Below are positions 23,511 through 34,367 of a stretch of DNA of 64,000 bases, piece by piece. The notes under the pieces are model-generated. The model was not told the origin of the DNA and did not search any database. It saw only the letters and a list, made by a program, of their open reading frames with translations. The DNA comes from Panaeolus papilionaceus (Eukaryota; Basidiomycota; Agaricomycetes; Agaricales). The position numbers and the translations under genes were made by a program. The stretch lies in contig JADNRZ010000011.1 of assembly GCA_015501605.1 (NCBI GenBank), positions 1,756,101-1,820,100 of the forward strand, in the 5' to 3' direction. How positions within the stretch are numbered: position 1 is the stretch's first letter; each line of letters begins with the position of its first letter.

Positions 23511-24339
23511 GAATTATTGGATCAAGGTCAATTTATGATACATTCTCCTCTACCTAAATTCTAACTGACGTCCAAATATCAATTAGTACTTCTACAAGGC
23601 TCATGGCTCAAATTCGTCATGGGACTGGCTTGCAACCATATCCCCGTGTGTCAATGCGCTGCGCCATCTAGCCAATACCATGAAACGAGTCTTGGGCACA
23701 GATATCGGTACACGTCATGCTCCACCTGACTTGTCGCGCGATATCCGGGTTTTGATGGACAGCTTGAAAGAGCACAGGGTGTATGAGGTTGAGAAGGGCC
23801 GTAAGTTGGATGAGGATGATACACCGGTGGTGGATGTGGTGGCAGAAGGCTTGAGCAGTCTCCTGACAGGGTCAGCACTGGCAGAATTCAATAAGGCGTT
23901 CGTGAGCATGCAAGAACGACGGCGGATGAGCCCTGTGTACGGAGGTGACAAGATCAATGACAACTCACCTAACGAGAATCCACTGCAACAGCCCAGCAAT
24001 GATAACAACCCATCTTCTTCACCTGGTGTCTCCACTAACCCATCTCCTCTCCCACCACTCGGTTCCGAGACACCTAACACCCCAAAATCCAGCCGTACTT
24101 GGGAATCTGGGGCAGAGGAACCTACTGAAGGGGATATAGGTGTTCTAGACGATGATGAAGAAGATGCCCATGAGGGAGATGAGAGTGAGGAAATTGAGGA
24201 TGAAGAAACACTAACATTGGTCTCCCTGGACGACGTGGCATTGGAAATGGATGATGTCGAGGTAGAAGACGATGGTGACCTGGATGAAGAATACGAAGGA
24301 CAAAGTGAATTGGTGGCGGAAATCATGAACTTTTTATAA
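23488..24339 (+). pseudogene. DUF6589-family protein, C-terminal fragment
   Basis: An exon piece ending at 23526 (LVQEHMNYWIK) joins across an intron (23527-23586, acceptor AATTAG) to 23587..24339, 251 codons including the stop. The sequence (YKAHGSNSSWDWL...SPCVNALRHLA...GTRHAPPDLSRDI...DEDDTPVVDVVAEGL) matches the C-terminal end of the DUF6589 family as I know it from agaricomycetes. That family is large, repeated and probably transposon-derived; its biochemical function is not known to me. The tail is extremely acidic. Everything upstream of the QEHMNYWIK exon is missing and replaced, head to head, by the helicase. Confidence 0.65.
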
Positions 24340-24471
24340 TTTGTACATACTAATTCATAATATTGTTACTATTGGAGCACTAGACAGATGAATTTTGAGG
24401 AGTGGAGACGCGAGCGACCGACAATGAGCATTGGAGGTGAGTATGATGGTGATGAGGAAAGAGTAAAACAA

Positions 24472-24622
24472 GAAATTTCGCTAAGTCCCCACTTTACTTT
24501 GGCTACCCCCGAATTTTGTTGCCGTGTGGACCAGTCTGTTCGGTGCCCTCACAATACATCACAACAACAACAACAAACAAAGGGCACCGAACCAGACTGG
24601 TTCACGAGTCTAGCTGTTAACA
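24472..24622. repeat. Right terminal inverted repeat of the RecQ-DUF6589 element
   Basis: Reverse complement of 20811-20948 in two blocks, with an internal spacer containing a CAA-repeat loop closed by a 9-bp perfect stem. It ends 18 bp before the start codon of the CSC1-type gene. Confidence 0.7.
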
Positions 24623-24640
24623 GACTCAGCTACGACTTTC

Positions 24641-27600
24641 ATGGCTACGGCCACTTTCATTAGAGCTTGGTTAGAGAACAACGACGATGAAAGGACTCTG
24701 CCACCAGGCACACCTCCAACACGTATGTATCTCTGATTTATGGATTTAATTATTCTAATATTTGATGGTTATTTGTAGTCAAATTCGATGGGCCATGGTG
24801 GTTCACTACACAGCTGACAATCTCCCTTGTTATCGGCATTAATTCTTTCTTCTTGTTCTCATACTGTAGAACAAGATGGCCTCTGCTATTTGCACCAAGG
24901 ACAAAGTTGAAAGGTAGGTTCATCTAACACCATATTGCTCCTCATCGTATGACCGACGCGTCTTAATAGGGTTCTCTCCACACGAGGCACACGCACACCA
25001 AGCCTTCTTCGGTTGGATAATGCCAACAATACGGACGTCCGAGTTCACTGTTCTGCAGATTGTAGGCTTGGACGCTGCTGTGGTACGTCGTGAAACCTGA
25101 ATAATGACGCCTGTCAACCCCTTATCGTCCCACAGCTCCTCAACTTTTTCAAAATGTCCTTTTATTTATTCTCTGGCTGCTCCATGTTTGCTATCACTAT
25201 TCTTATGCCACTTAATTGGAAGGTAAGTTTCGCTCCCATTGACACGTCCATTCATGTTCTCATTGTTCATAGCACAACAAAGAGGATGACGACGATGACT
25301 GGCCCGGCAATAATATTACCTCAATATTTCATACCTATATGCCTCGAAACGCATTTGATCCACCCACAAACCGTACCGCACCACCAGATTGGATCGACCT
25401 TCTCACAGATGCCAATTCCTACCTCACCATTCAGCTCATGTTCACATATCTCTTCACAATCCTCGCGCTGTATTTCACCTACAAGAACTATCTCCGATTT
25501 ACCCGCTCCCGACAATTGTTCTCGCTAGAACTGGTTCACTCAATACCTGCCCGAACTGTTCTTGTCACAGACCTTCCACAGCATTTGAGAGGCGATGCCA
25601 AGATTGCGGAGTATTTTGAGAACATGGGCATGAGTGTGGAGAGTGTCAGTGTCGTCAGGGAGGTTGGCGCGTTGAGAGGCTTGTTGGATCAACGCACGAA
25701 GGCCCTCTTGGATTTGGAAAGGTGCTGGGTGAGCTATGTTGGTAATCCAAGCACTGTGGAAGAGTACGACCCAGAAGGCGGGGGCGTCTTGGGCGATACT
25801 GCTCCAGGAAGAGACTCTGACATCGAGGGAGGGGGCAGAGCCCGGTTTGTCGTCCCTCATAGGCCCAGACCGACCTTGAGGCCTGGGTGGTTCAAGCCGA
25901 AGGTTGATGCTTTGGAGTATCTGGAGGAAAGGTTCAGAGAAGCTGATGAGAAGGTCAAGAAGAAGAGAAGGGTTGGCAAATTTAGGAGCACCAGAGCCGC
26001 GTTTGTGACGTTTGAGAAGATGTCTAGTGCAGTGAGTGCTTCATCTATTGAGTTTGATATATAAACTGAACACCTGATAGCAAATTGCCCAACAAGTCGC
26101 CCATGCTCCCAGTGTTGGCCAGATGAAAACATACCAGGCACCCGAACCTCGAGATATTGTTTGGGCCAACATGGTTCCTTCTACCCGTTCTATCCAATTC
26201 CGCGATATCTTCGTTTTGGCGACAATGGCTCTCCTCTTCTTCTTTTGGTTCTTCCCCATTACCGCCTTGGCCGGTTTATTGAGTTACCAGGAAATCAAGA
26301 GGACACTCCCATGGCTAGGCAGGCTGATTGATAAAAATGAGCAGATTAGGGCCATCGTCCAAAATTCCCTTCCTTCAGTGGCGATGATAGCTCTAAACGC
26401 ATGCTTGCCTTTTATCCTTGAAGCTTTAACCTATGTCCAGGGCTATAGGGCGAGGAGTTGGGTCGAATATTCTTTGCTAAAGAAGTGAGTTGATTATTGT
26501 TGTGACTTTAGCTTTATCTGACATTTCTATAGGTACTTTTTGTTCCTCCTCGTGAACGTCGTATTTATCTTCCTGCTTGCTACAACGTATTGGCAACTTC
26601 TGCAAGACCTTGCCAATTCACCCGCGACGGTCCCGGAGAAATTGGCCCAGGCGTTGCAAGCTGGTCAAGCCAAGTGCGTTTCCCTATCCCTTGAACACTT
26701 GCCTTCTTAAATTGACCGATGGAATAACAGACACTTCTTCCTGTCCTATGTTATTCTTCAGGGGTTGGGCATCATGCCACTCCAATTGTTGAATCTAGGT
26801 GTTATCATCCCGAGGGTATTTTATAGGATGTTCCTTACCCGGACACCGAGAGGTGCGCGTTCATGGATTGCCAGCGCCTTTTCATTTTCTGACAACAGTC
26901 TAGATTATGCTGAGCTTAACGCCCCGCCAATGATCAACTACGGCATCGTATACCCCCAAGCGATCTTGATGTTCGTTATCACGATGCTTTACAGCGTTGT
27001 CCAGCCTTTGATTCTAATATTCGGCGCGATATACTTTGGTGTTGGATATATGGTGTACAAGTACAAGCTACTATTCGGTGCGTCCGATTATTACTTTGCC
27101 AAGTTGAAGATATTAACAAGTGTGCAGTGTTCTATAAACCCTACGAGTCACAAGGTCAAGCCTGGCCTATCACCTTCATTCGTCTCATCTGGGGCATCGT
27201 CATTTTCCAGCTCTTCATGATCGGTATCTTCACCCTTCGCAAGGCTTTCATCCTCTCCTCCATCCTTGTACCGTTGCTGTTCGCGACCGTTGCATGGGGG
27301 TGGTATTTGGATAGCGAATTTGGTGGTCTTAGCAAGTTCGTGAGCCTGAGCAGCGTATTTGAGGTTCAGAGGGGAGAGGAGACGGCTGATGTGATGAGAT
27401 TGAGAGCTGGACATCCTGTTACATGGAGCCAGAGGTGAGTGTCTCGGTGTATGCTTTTTCAACAGTTGGAGCTGATGAGCGATGGAAAGTAATCTCAACC
27501 GAAGACGCTATGCGCAGAACGACGATACGCTGTATGTCGCACCTGAAGATGAAAGAACTGATTATGTACGAGTTTTCGTTCTTTCATATGTCCCTTTTGT

Positions 27601-28436
27601 TGATTTGTTTCTGTGTTGCATAGTCGCAACCACCAATGGCGAATTGGTACAGTGGTGTGCTGAAGTAAGCGTCCTTCTTCGTTTTTCCTCGTATCCGACT
27701 CACGTTTCTGTGTAGCACTGGTAAACGTCGCTACGGACACCCGGCGCTTAATGGCGTTTTGCCCGAGCCTTGGCTGCCGTTGAAGAAAGGGCAGTCGCTT
27801 GTCAACCACCGGTCGAACGGTCGCGCGGCGAATGGTGATGGTGATGCAGTCGTATTGACGCTGCGGAAACGATATAGCGTGGCAGGTCTAAAGAGGAGGG
27901 GGCTGTCGCAGGAGGGAAGACCAGCATCGGTTGCGGGTAGTCCGGGGCCGACGACCAGTTTGACGGGCGCGAACGAGTTTGGTGGTTACGGTTCAACAGG
28001 TGCGACGGCTGGCCCTATTCCGACAGGGTCGAACACAAGTCTCGATACCAGTAATCCGTGGATGGACGCTACACCGCCCGCTTCGAGGTCTGTGCTGAGG
28101 CAGCAAGCTTCAGGGTCAAGTGGGAGGACATTAGCTCATCGGCTGAGCTATGATCATGCTTCAGGTGTGATTATGCTTCCTGATGATGGTGGGTGGTTAG
28201 AGGAGGATGAAGAAGATAGTGATGAGTTACCGGGAAATGGAGGTTTGGATGCAAGTGTCATGAGTGTTGCATCAGAAGGCGCAAGTAGTGTTGCTGATAC
28301 CAGTACTCCTGGATCTGAAATCGTCAGTGGGAATGCAACACCTGTTGGAGGGGCAAGGGTATCAAGATATGGAACATACTTCCACCATCCTGAAAGAAGG
28401 CGGCAGGTTATTCCTGGTGCCTTTCCAGGGAGGTAA
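24641..28436 (+). CDS. CSC1/OSCA-type calcium-permeable stress-gated channel
   Basis: Twelve exons: 24641..24722, 24779..24913, 24970..25082, 25136..25222, 25273..26031, 26081..26484, 26533..26673, 26731..27077, 27128..27434, 27490..27565, 27624..27664, 27716..28436; 1070 aa, phase intact. Architecture of the OSCA/CSC1/TMEM63 family: an N-terminal membrane region with several helices; a large cytoplasmic loop with an RRM-like fold (RTVLVTDLPQHLRGD ... AAFVTFEKMSSAQIAQQ); then the RSN1_7TM pore region beginning DIVWANM and containing FFPITALAGLLSYQEI, the central helices and an FGxIYFGVGY-like pore helix segment. The last 240 residues are a hydrophilic, Ser/Gly-rich cytosolic tail. The product conducts calcium and other cations in response to osmotic or mechanical stress. 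Its ATG lies 18 bp beyond a transposon terminal repeat. Confidence 0.92.
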
Positions 28437-28807
28437 TGATGGAGTAATATGGATTAACATTATGTATCCTTTTGGTACCTTACTTTTTGTTATCTAAAGA
28501 TTGGTTTGGCCTTTAATAAGATATCTACAAAAACACTTAGAAACTTAATCCAAAGTTTGCAAGTCCACTCCAATGATACTCAATCTTGGTCATACATACA
28601 TGGGGGGATGATTTGATGTCTGATTGCACAGAACTTTAGTGATGGCTCTCAAGAGTCCATTGACTGTCCCATTACCAATTTCAAACTCAGACTGGGCATG
28701 AGGCAGAAGGCTTAGTGAGTCAATGACAAAAATTGAATGAAATAGTTTGCTTCACAAACCAGTTCACCCAGTGGTTTAGTCCTTATCAGTAGCACCCATG
28801 TATGTAT
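28437..28807. other. Spacer between the CSC1 gene and the LTR element
   Basis: No gene recognised. Base composition changes here: CG dinucleotides become rare from about 28.5 kb onward. Confidence 0.4.
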
Positions 28808-29701
28808 ATTGTTACAATGTCTTTGCCCTGCTCCCTTTTTCTTCTCATCTTATCTTGACTATCTCATCTTATCATGTGTCCTATCATCTCTCTTTGTACT
28901 TATATCCTGCCTTATCTCTTTTTCTTTTCTATCTACATCACTCTCCATGACTCCACTGTCACTCCTGCTGTTGCCCCACTACTAACTCCTATCTATGACT
29001 CACTTTCTTACTCATCTCTATCACTGGACTCCACTTACAACTCCATCTGACTCACACTCTTCCCATGACTCATTTCTTGACTCCTAAGGGGAAAGTCAAG
29101 GGTATGCCCAACCTGGACAGGTCATGGGTCAGGTTAGGTGCAGGTACAGGTATGGGTTGGCTTCAGTGTACCTGTGAGCTTCAAAAAGAGCCCAAGAGCG
29201 CCCGAAACGGTGCAGAATCAAGCAAGATATGCTCAAAATACGAAAGGCTTCGTATTTCAGCCATATCTTACCCAAAGGTTGTCCATTTTTGACATTCTCA
29301 GGCTTGTTTTGCACGGGATACCTGCAGGTACACAGGTAGGGTATGCCATGGGTACAGGTCTGGGTCAGCAATTTTGTACCTGAGGGTTACCTGTGACATT
29401 CCCTGGACTCCTTCACCCTGTCTGCTGACTCTTATTCTTATGTGCACAGACCACCTGTATTACATATATAAACCCCAGTATTATACCCATGTTCTTTAGC
29501 TAGTCCTTTTACTACAATAGAATGACAACTTCTACTGGACCTTAAACTTGCTTGCTCTCTACTAAGAGAATACCATCAGGTGACTCTCGAAGTGGCACTC
29601 TTAGTATGATACTGAACCCAAACCCTTCTATTCAACCTTGACTTTAACAACAAACAGCTCTACAGCCTTAACCGGAAGTGCCAGACAAGCCAACCATAAC
29701 A
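28808..29701 (+). repeat. 5' LTR
   Basis: Aligns with 36265-36835 over its whole length: a TC-rich start, CTTTGTACTT, TATATAAAC and TTCTTTAGCTAG motifs, and a shared TTGCTCTCT..TAAGA segment. A TATATAAA string near 29465 and its counterpart near 36592 are candidate TATA boxes. It is interrupted by the element at 29086-29406. Confidence 0.7.
29086..29406. mobile_element. MITE-like element, copy 1
   Basis: About 320 bp with imperfect terminal inverted repeats (AGGGGAAAGTCA / AGGGAATGTCA) and probable 6-bp target duplications ACTCCT at 29080-29085 and 29407-29412. Its middle is an imperfect hairpin (ATATGCTCAAAATACGAA..TTCGTATTTCAGCCATAT). A second copy lies in opposite orientation at 30103-30382. 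Confidence 0.6.
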
Positions 29702-29774
29702 AAAGAACTAGCTGCCCCAATGCACACTGTCTGTAGTTTACATGACAGTACCCCTTGAACAAAACAGCAACCCA

Positions 29775-29965
29775 GAACATCAGCAATGTCTGGGTTGGCT
29801 CTGGAGTGCTCTGTAGTGCTCTGTAGCACTGTAGTGCTGTAGCAAAGGGTACCCCTTATGGAGTTTCCCCATTAGGGTCTGTAGTGCTCTGTAGCGCCCC
29901 CTTGTTGCTACATGATGCTACAGACTGCTACAGGTGCTACAGAGCACTACAGACTGCTACATAGG
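29775..29965. repeat. CTGTAGTGCT-type degenerate repeat with inverted halves
   Basis: Many imperfect copies of CTGTAGTGCT on the left are mirrored by AGCACTACAG/TGCTACAG copies on the right, so the transcript could fold on itself. A related patch occurs at 31230-31350. Confidence 0.5.
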
Positions 29966-30102
29966 TAGACCACTACATATACGAATTGCCCTTCCAAATA
30001 GCACATATAACGCATCAAATCACTCATAAGATTGTAAAACAAAAATTAATATATCATTTAAAGCCTAACTAATACACAAGTAATACTGCATATAATACAG
30101 AT

Positions 30103-30382
30103 AGGGAATGTCCTGGACCTGTGGCATACCCTACCTGTGTACCTGCGGGTTTTCCATGCAAAACAAGTCCAAGAATGTTGAAAACAGACAATTTTTGGGC
30201 AAGATATGCTCAAAATGCGAAGCCTTTCGTATTTTGAGCATATCTAGCCCAATTCTGGGCCGTTTTGGGCGCTCTTGGGCCTGTTTTGAAGCTCACAGGT
30301 ACACCAAGGCTGACCCACACCTGTACCTGCGCCCAACCCAACCCATAACCTGTCCAAGTCACCTGTACCCTTGACTTTCCCT
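30103..30382. mobile_element. MITE-like element, copy 2 (inverted relative to copy 1)
   Basis: The ends AGGGAATGTC and GACTTTCCCT mirror copy 1, with the same central hairpin (GCAAGATATGCTCAAAAT..ATTTTGAGCATATCT). ATACAG flanks it on both sides within a few bases (30095-30100, 30385-30390), a possible target duplication. Confidence 0.6.
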
Positions 30383-31230
30383 AAATACAGAGATAACCAA
30401 GAGAATAGCAAGAATGGCAATAAGCGATAATAAAGGTCAAGAATTTATGCTCTAAATAAATATATTAATGAGGTACAGTATAACAATAAATAAAATAGAA
30501 CTCACCAAGGGTTATATATGACATGTAGAGGAAGGTCATGATGACGAAGAACTAGAAAAGACATCAAAGCAGAGCATGAGAAAGTCTGGAAGTTGTACCC
30601 ATAACATTCACATACCTATGAAAACCCATCTCCTATGCTCAAACAGACATAATAAAGCACCTATAATAATAGAAGTAATAGAAGAATGTCGTAAATAGAA
30701 AAAGAAAGAAAGAAAATAAAGGAATCTCACCAAAATATGTTGAAGTGCAGGTAAAATCCACTGCTGAAGCAGTGATAACATCCTATAATATAGTAGTCAG
30801 CCACTTGGTTCCATAATAATAAACACTTACCAGGTCTCTTAAATATATATATATAGAACCATGAAAGCACCTGTGGGATGGGGAAATATGGTAGATGTGG
30901 ACGAAGATGATAGTTGAGGAAAGAAGAGAGTGCGATCAAAATTGCTTATTTTGGAATCATTTTGGTTTGTGTTTTGATTAATCAGCATTTTCCCATCTCA
31001 TATGTTTCACCAAAGCGGACAATGGACTTCAAAAAAAAATGACAAGTCCAACTTATTGGTCTTGAAATTCACTACTATTCTGTTATATACAATTATTTGT
31101 AGTCTAGCACCTAGTTGACATTGGTTTTTAATAATATAAGTAATTTCTGGCATGACTTTAAGAGAGGGCACTCCCTATAGCTACATAATTACCATACCAT
31201 GGTAGGTAGCATTACACAGAGGGGGAGGTA
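30383..31230. other. Retroelement interior without recognised coding
   Basis: AT-rich and CpG-poor. Only short frames without recognisable domains. Confidence 0.35.
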
Positions 31231-31926
31231 ATGCATGTAGTGCTACAGAGCACTAACTTGCTAGTCGTTGCTACCACTGCCATGATGGACGCTACAGCTG
31301 CTACTGTTGCCATGATGCATGCTACAGCCATCAGTGGCTATGCTACAACCCAAAATCGGAAATTGCTGATGAAGAAGAAGACCAGTACCAGATCTCAATC
31401 AGGAACCTCCTCCAGCTTAGCTACTTCCCCTGTGTCAACTAGCAGCAGAGGACAATGTTTCCCACTCAGAAGCAAAGATTCAGGAAAGAAGAAACCCTGG
31501 GGAAAATTAGAAATGTCCAAGAAAGAACAACAAAAGAGCAACAACCCTCTCTCTGATCCAGACCCAGAAACTGAACAAGAATCCCAGGCCAATGAACAAG
31601 AAGAAATTGAGACACCAGTAACTGCCAACAAACCAGAAGAAACCCCAGACACACCAGAACCCAGCAAACCAGAAGAAATCCCAGACACACCAGAAGAACC
31701 CACAAGAAACTCTGAACAACCTTTTGAAATCTCCCTTGCCCTCAGTCAACCAATCAAACCATATGATCCCAGAGAACTGGACTATACAATCACCAGAACC
31801 CCAGTATTCAGTACTGAAATCCCTTCATTTTCCACCAGCATGCCAACTGCAACCATCACCAAACCACCAGTAACCTTCTCAGCATCATCTTCAAACCCAG
31901 AGGGAACTGTCTTTGACTGTTCCTAG
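31231..31926 (+). pseudogene. Possible gag-like ORF of the LTR element
   Basis: 231 codons, open throughout. After a low-complexity start, residues about 50-130 are Ser/Lys-rich (TRSQSGTSSSLATSPVSTSS) and residues 105-165 are Glu/Pro/Thr-rich with imperfect KPEETPDTPEP repeats. The position after the 5' LTR suits gag, and a TRSQ-like start followed by a charged low-complexity region is common in fungal Ty3 polyproteins. No capsid fold or zinc knuckle is visible. The true start may be an internal Met. Confidence 0.35.
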
Positions 31927-32595
31927 GGAAATGCAAGGGTTGTCAAAACCCACAGGGTTACAGGTTGGGTTGGCCAAGGGTATGGGTATGGGTTAAATGT
32001 TCTCAACCTGTGACCCATACATACCCTTCATGGAAAACAGCCTTAAAATAATTATATAAATATTACATAATTTTTTAAAACTATACAGAACAAAAGCCAC
32101 AATAACATGGCCAACGAGACCTAGGAGGTACCAAAAATAAATGAACAAAAATAATCCCAGGAGTTCTATCATTGCTTCAATTCATCCATGACATCAGACA
32201 CTGAGAAATCAGGCCCTGCGACTTGTAAGAAGAAGCTTGGCCCAGCTGCCCAGCAGGCCATCAAGGACATGCTTCCAAAAAGGTCAAAGAAGAAAAAGTG
32301 GTCCCTGATGGTGACAGCAACACACAATCTGTGAGAACTTTTGTCAAGTTAATGATGAACATGGAACTTATGTTAATATTACTTAGAAGAATTCAGATGT
32401 GTCTCTCTCCTCCATAAAGAAGATTAAAAAAGCTGTGAAAGCCATCATGAAGACAATTAAGTCAGTTATTCCTAAGAAGCACCAAAAAAAGGTCATTCAG
32501 TCATCTGATGATGAAAGCTTGGTGGAGGTTGTAAGTGCATGACATACCATGATGATTGAGTTTGGCTTACACCCTAGATAGACATTGGCTTCAGT

Positions 32596-33356
32596 GAGGA
32601 CTTTACTCTAGCCCAAATGTTTCAGCTGAGCCTCAGCTTATCAGGTCAATTAATTCTATTACTAAAACTAGTAGAGAGTGGTTTTTTTTGGCGTAAAATG
32701 AGGCTCAGCTGAGGCTCACCTGATACTCAACTGAGCCTCAGCTGAGCCTTGGTTGAGTTCTCTGCCAAAATTAACTGAGCCTCAGTGAGGTAAACTGAAA
32801 CTAGCAACTGAGGGCTCAGCTAAGCCTCAGCTGAATCTCAGCTTATTAGTTTTAGTTTTAATAGTCATGTAACTTGTATTGATTACTTACCACCTGAGGT
32901 TCAGCTGAGCTGGTTACAGTACTTTGCACTGGCCCAGGTGATTCTCAGTTGCCTGTCAATGTGTAGTGTGAGAATACATGACAATCTCATATCACACATT
33001 GCACTATTCTATTTTATCATGTGTGAAACCTTTAGGATCCTTTTTATATGTTTGTGACAATGATTGTGACAGTCTACACATATTGTCATATGTCACATAA
33101 ATGTGAAACTGTATAACATAGGTGTGACACTAGTATTTCAAGTGAATTGTTTGTATGTACATAGATATGACCTTTGGTGACAGATGGTACTGAACTATCA
33201 CACTTGCTTTCTACTATCAAACAATACCATCAAGCAACTCTCTTATACCTATCAAAGTTAGAGTTCTATTGATGCTCAGCTGAACCTCAGCTGATAAACA
33301 TATGTTTATTTTCAAAATCTATGGTTATACTGAGGTTCAGCTGAGGCTCAGCTGAA
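32596..33356. mobile_element. Two partial copies of the hAT-like palindrome-array family
   Basis: The copy at 32596 begins GAGGACTTTACTCTAGCCC, matching the right-end TIR of the better copy at 44967-46087. A second partial copy starts at 32917 (CAGTACTTTGCACTGGCCCA), matching the left-end TIR, and continues into the family's interior (GTGACACTAGTATT..AAGTGAATTGTTTGTATG). In both, the terminal array motif is a GCTCAGCTGAG-type palindrome rather than the GATCGAC type of the other copies. They occupy the place where reverse transcriptase should be in the LTR element. Confidence 0.6.
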
Positions 33357-33360
33357 AGGC

Positions 33361-34330
33361 TTGTGTCAGTGGAAAGTACTGGTAATTCTTATCCCTTGCT
33401 CCAAGACAGTTTCTGCTGAAGGCATCACCAAGCTTTTACTTGACAACCTTTACAAGAGGTTTGGACTCCCTGATTCAATAACCTCAGATTGTGACCACAG
33501 ATTTGCTGCCCATGCCTTCAAAGAACTTCTGAAACTTCTCAACATTGAATCCAAACTCTCAACTGCCTACCACCCTCAGACAGATGGCACCACAGAATGC
33601 TTTAAGCAAGAAATTGAAGTCTACCTTTCCATCTACTGCATCATGAATCCTGAATCTTGGCCCGACACACTTCCAACTCTTGAATTCACTCACAATAATC
33701 AACGACACTCAGACTGTGCTCACTCCCCATTCGAACTTATGCTGGGAATGAGCCCCACACAGATTCTGTTGGCCTTTGAACACACAGTCTACCCCTCTGT
33801 CAACAAGAAGCTCGCATCCCTTCTCAAGATTTGACAGGAAGCAATTGCAGCCCACATGTTCACCAGGAATAGAATAATTAACTTCAGCAAGAACCTGTTC
33901 ACCCTGTTCAAAGTTGGAGATCTTGTGTGGCTTGACTCCCGAAACCTGAAACTTGGACACAACAAGATTTCAACAAAACGAGAAGGACCCTTTCCAATTA
34001 CCAAAGTATTGGGACCAGTAATGTATCACCTCAAACTCCTGCAGTATTGGAAAATCCACAATGTCTTCCACACCACCCTTCTCTCTGAATACTCCGAAAC
34101 AACAGAGCATGGACCAAATTTCCCACAACCACCACCAGACATCATTGGTGGAGAAGAAGAATACAAACTTGACCAGATTCACAAGCATTGTGAAAAATCA
34201 GGCAAGAGAGAATACTTCATATTGTGAAAAGGCTTCCCACTGTTCCACAACTCATGGGAACCAGAATCTCACCTTGCTAATGCCCCTGACATTCTTTTAC
34301 CTTATAAAAGACACTTCAAACTTGCCTAGA
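33361..34330 (+). pseudogene. Ty3-type integrase, 3' part of pol
   Basis: The frame 33361..33834 encodes the end of the integrase catalytic core: ITKLLLDNLYKRFGLPDSITSD (second catalytic Asp), LSTAYHPQTDGTTE with the third acidic residue, then PFELMLGMSP. A TGA at 33832 interrupts it, after which the same reading resumes (FKVGDLVWLDSRNLK, the GPF....VLGPVMYHLKL module and VFHTTLLSEY) and ends in a chromodomain-like tail containing HNSWEPESHLANAPDILLPYKRHF after another TGA at about 34225. Integrase would insert the cDNA copy. Missing upstream parts and two stops make this copy inactive. Confidence 0.75.
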
Positions 34331-34367
34331 CCCCCAGCTCAATCACAATCCACATTCAACAACCAAT

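Larger units (their letters stand above)
20811..24622. mobile_element. TIR-bounded element with RecQ-like helicase and DUF6589 fragment
   Basis: Inverted terminal segments at 20811-20948 and 24472-24622 match in two blocks: an outer ~25-base block (CTGTTAAC...CTCGTGAACCAG) and an inner 63-base block (CTGGTCCACACGGCAACAAA...). They are separated by unrelated spacers, the right one forming a perfect 9-bp hairpin (CGGTGCCCT/AGGGCACCG). Between them lie a minus-strand RecQ-like helicase and a plus-strand DUF6589 C-terminal fragment, arranged divergently and both lacking their N-termini at a shared junction near 23485. This looks like an internally deleted copy of a transposon carrying both genes. 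No target duplication is evident. It is inserted exactly between mRF1 and the CSC1 gene. Confidence 0.6.

Noticed and set aside
23715..24326. 203-codon Ser-rich minus-strand frame
   Set aside because: It is the antisense of the acidic Asp/Glu tail of the DUF6589 fragment; GAN/GAY codons read as Ser in reverse.
24388..24663. Open frame spanning the right terminal repeat (EISLSPHFT...EFCCRVDQ)
   Set aside because: A matching frame appears in the inverted left repeat (20589-20975); it is a translation of non-coding terminal repeat, not a gene.
31395..31703. Minus-strand frames rich in Gly/Ser/Val/Leu or Trp/Phe
   Set aside because: Antisense of the Pro/Glu/Thr-rich gag-like frame at 31231-31926.
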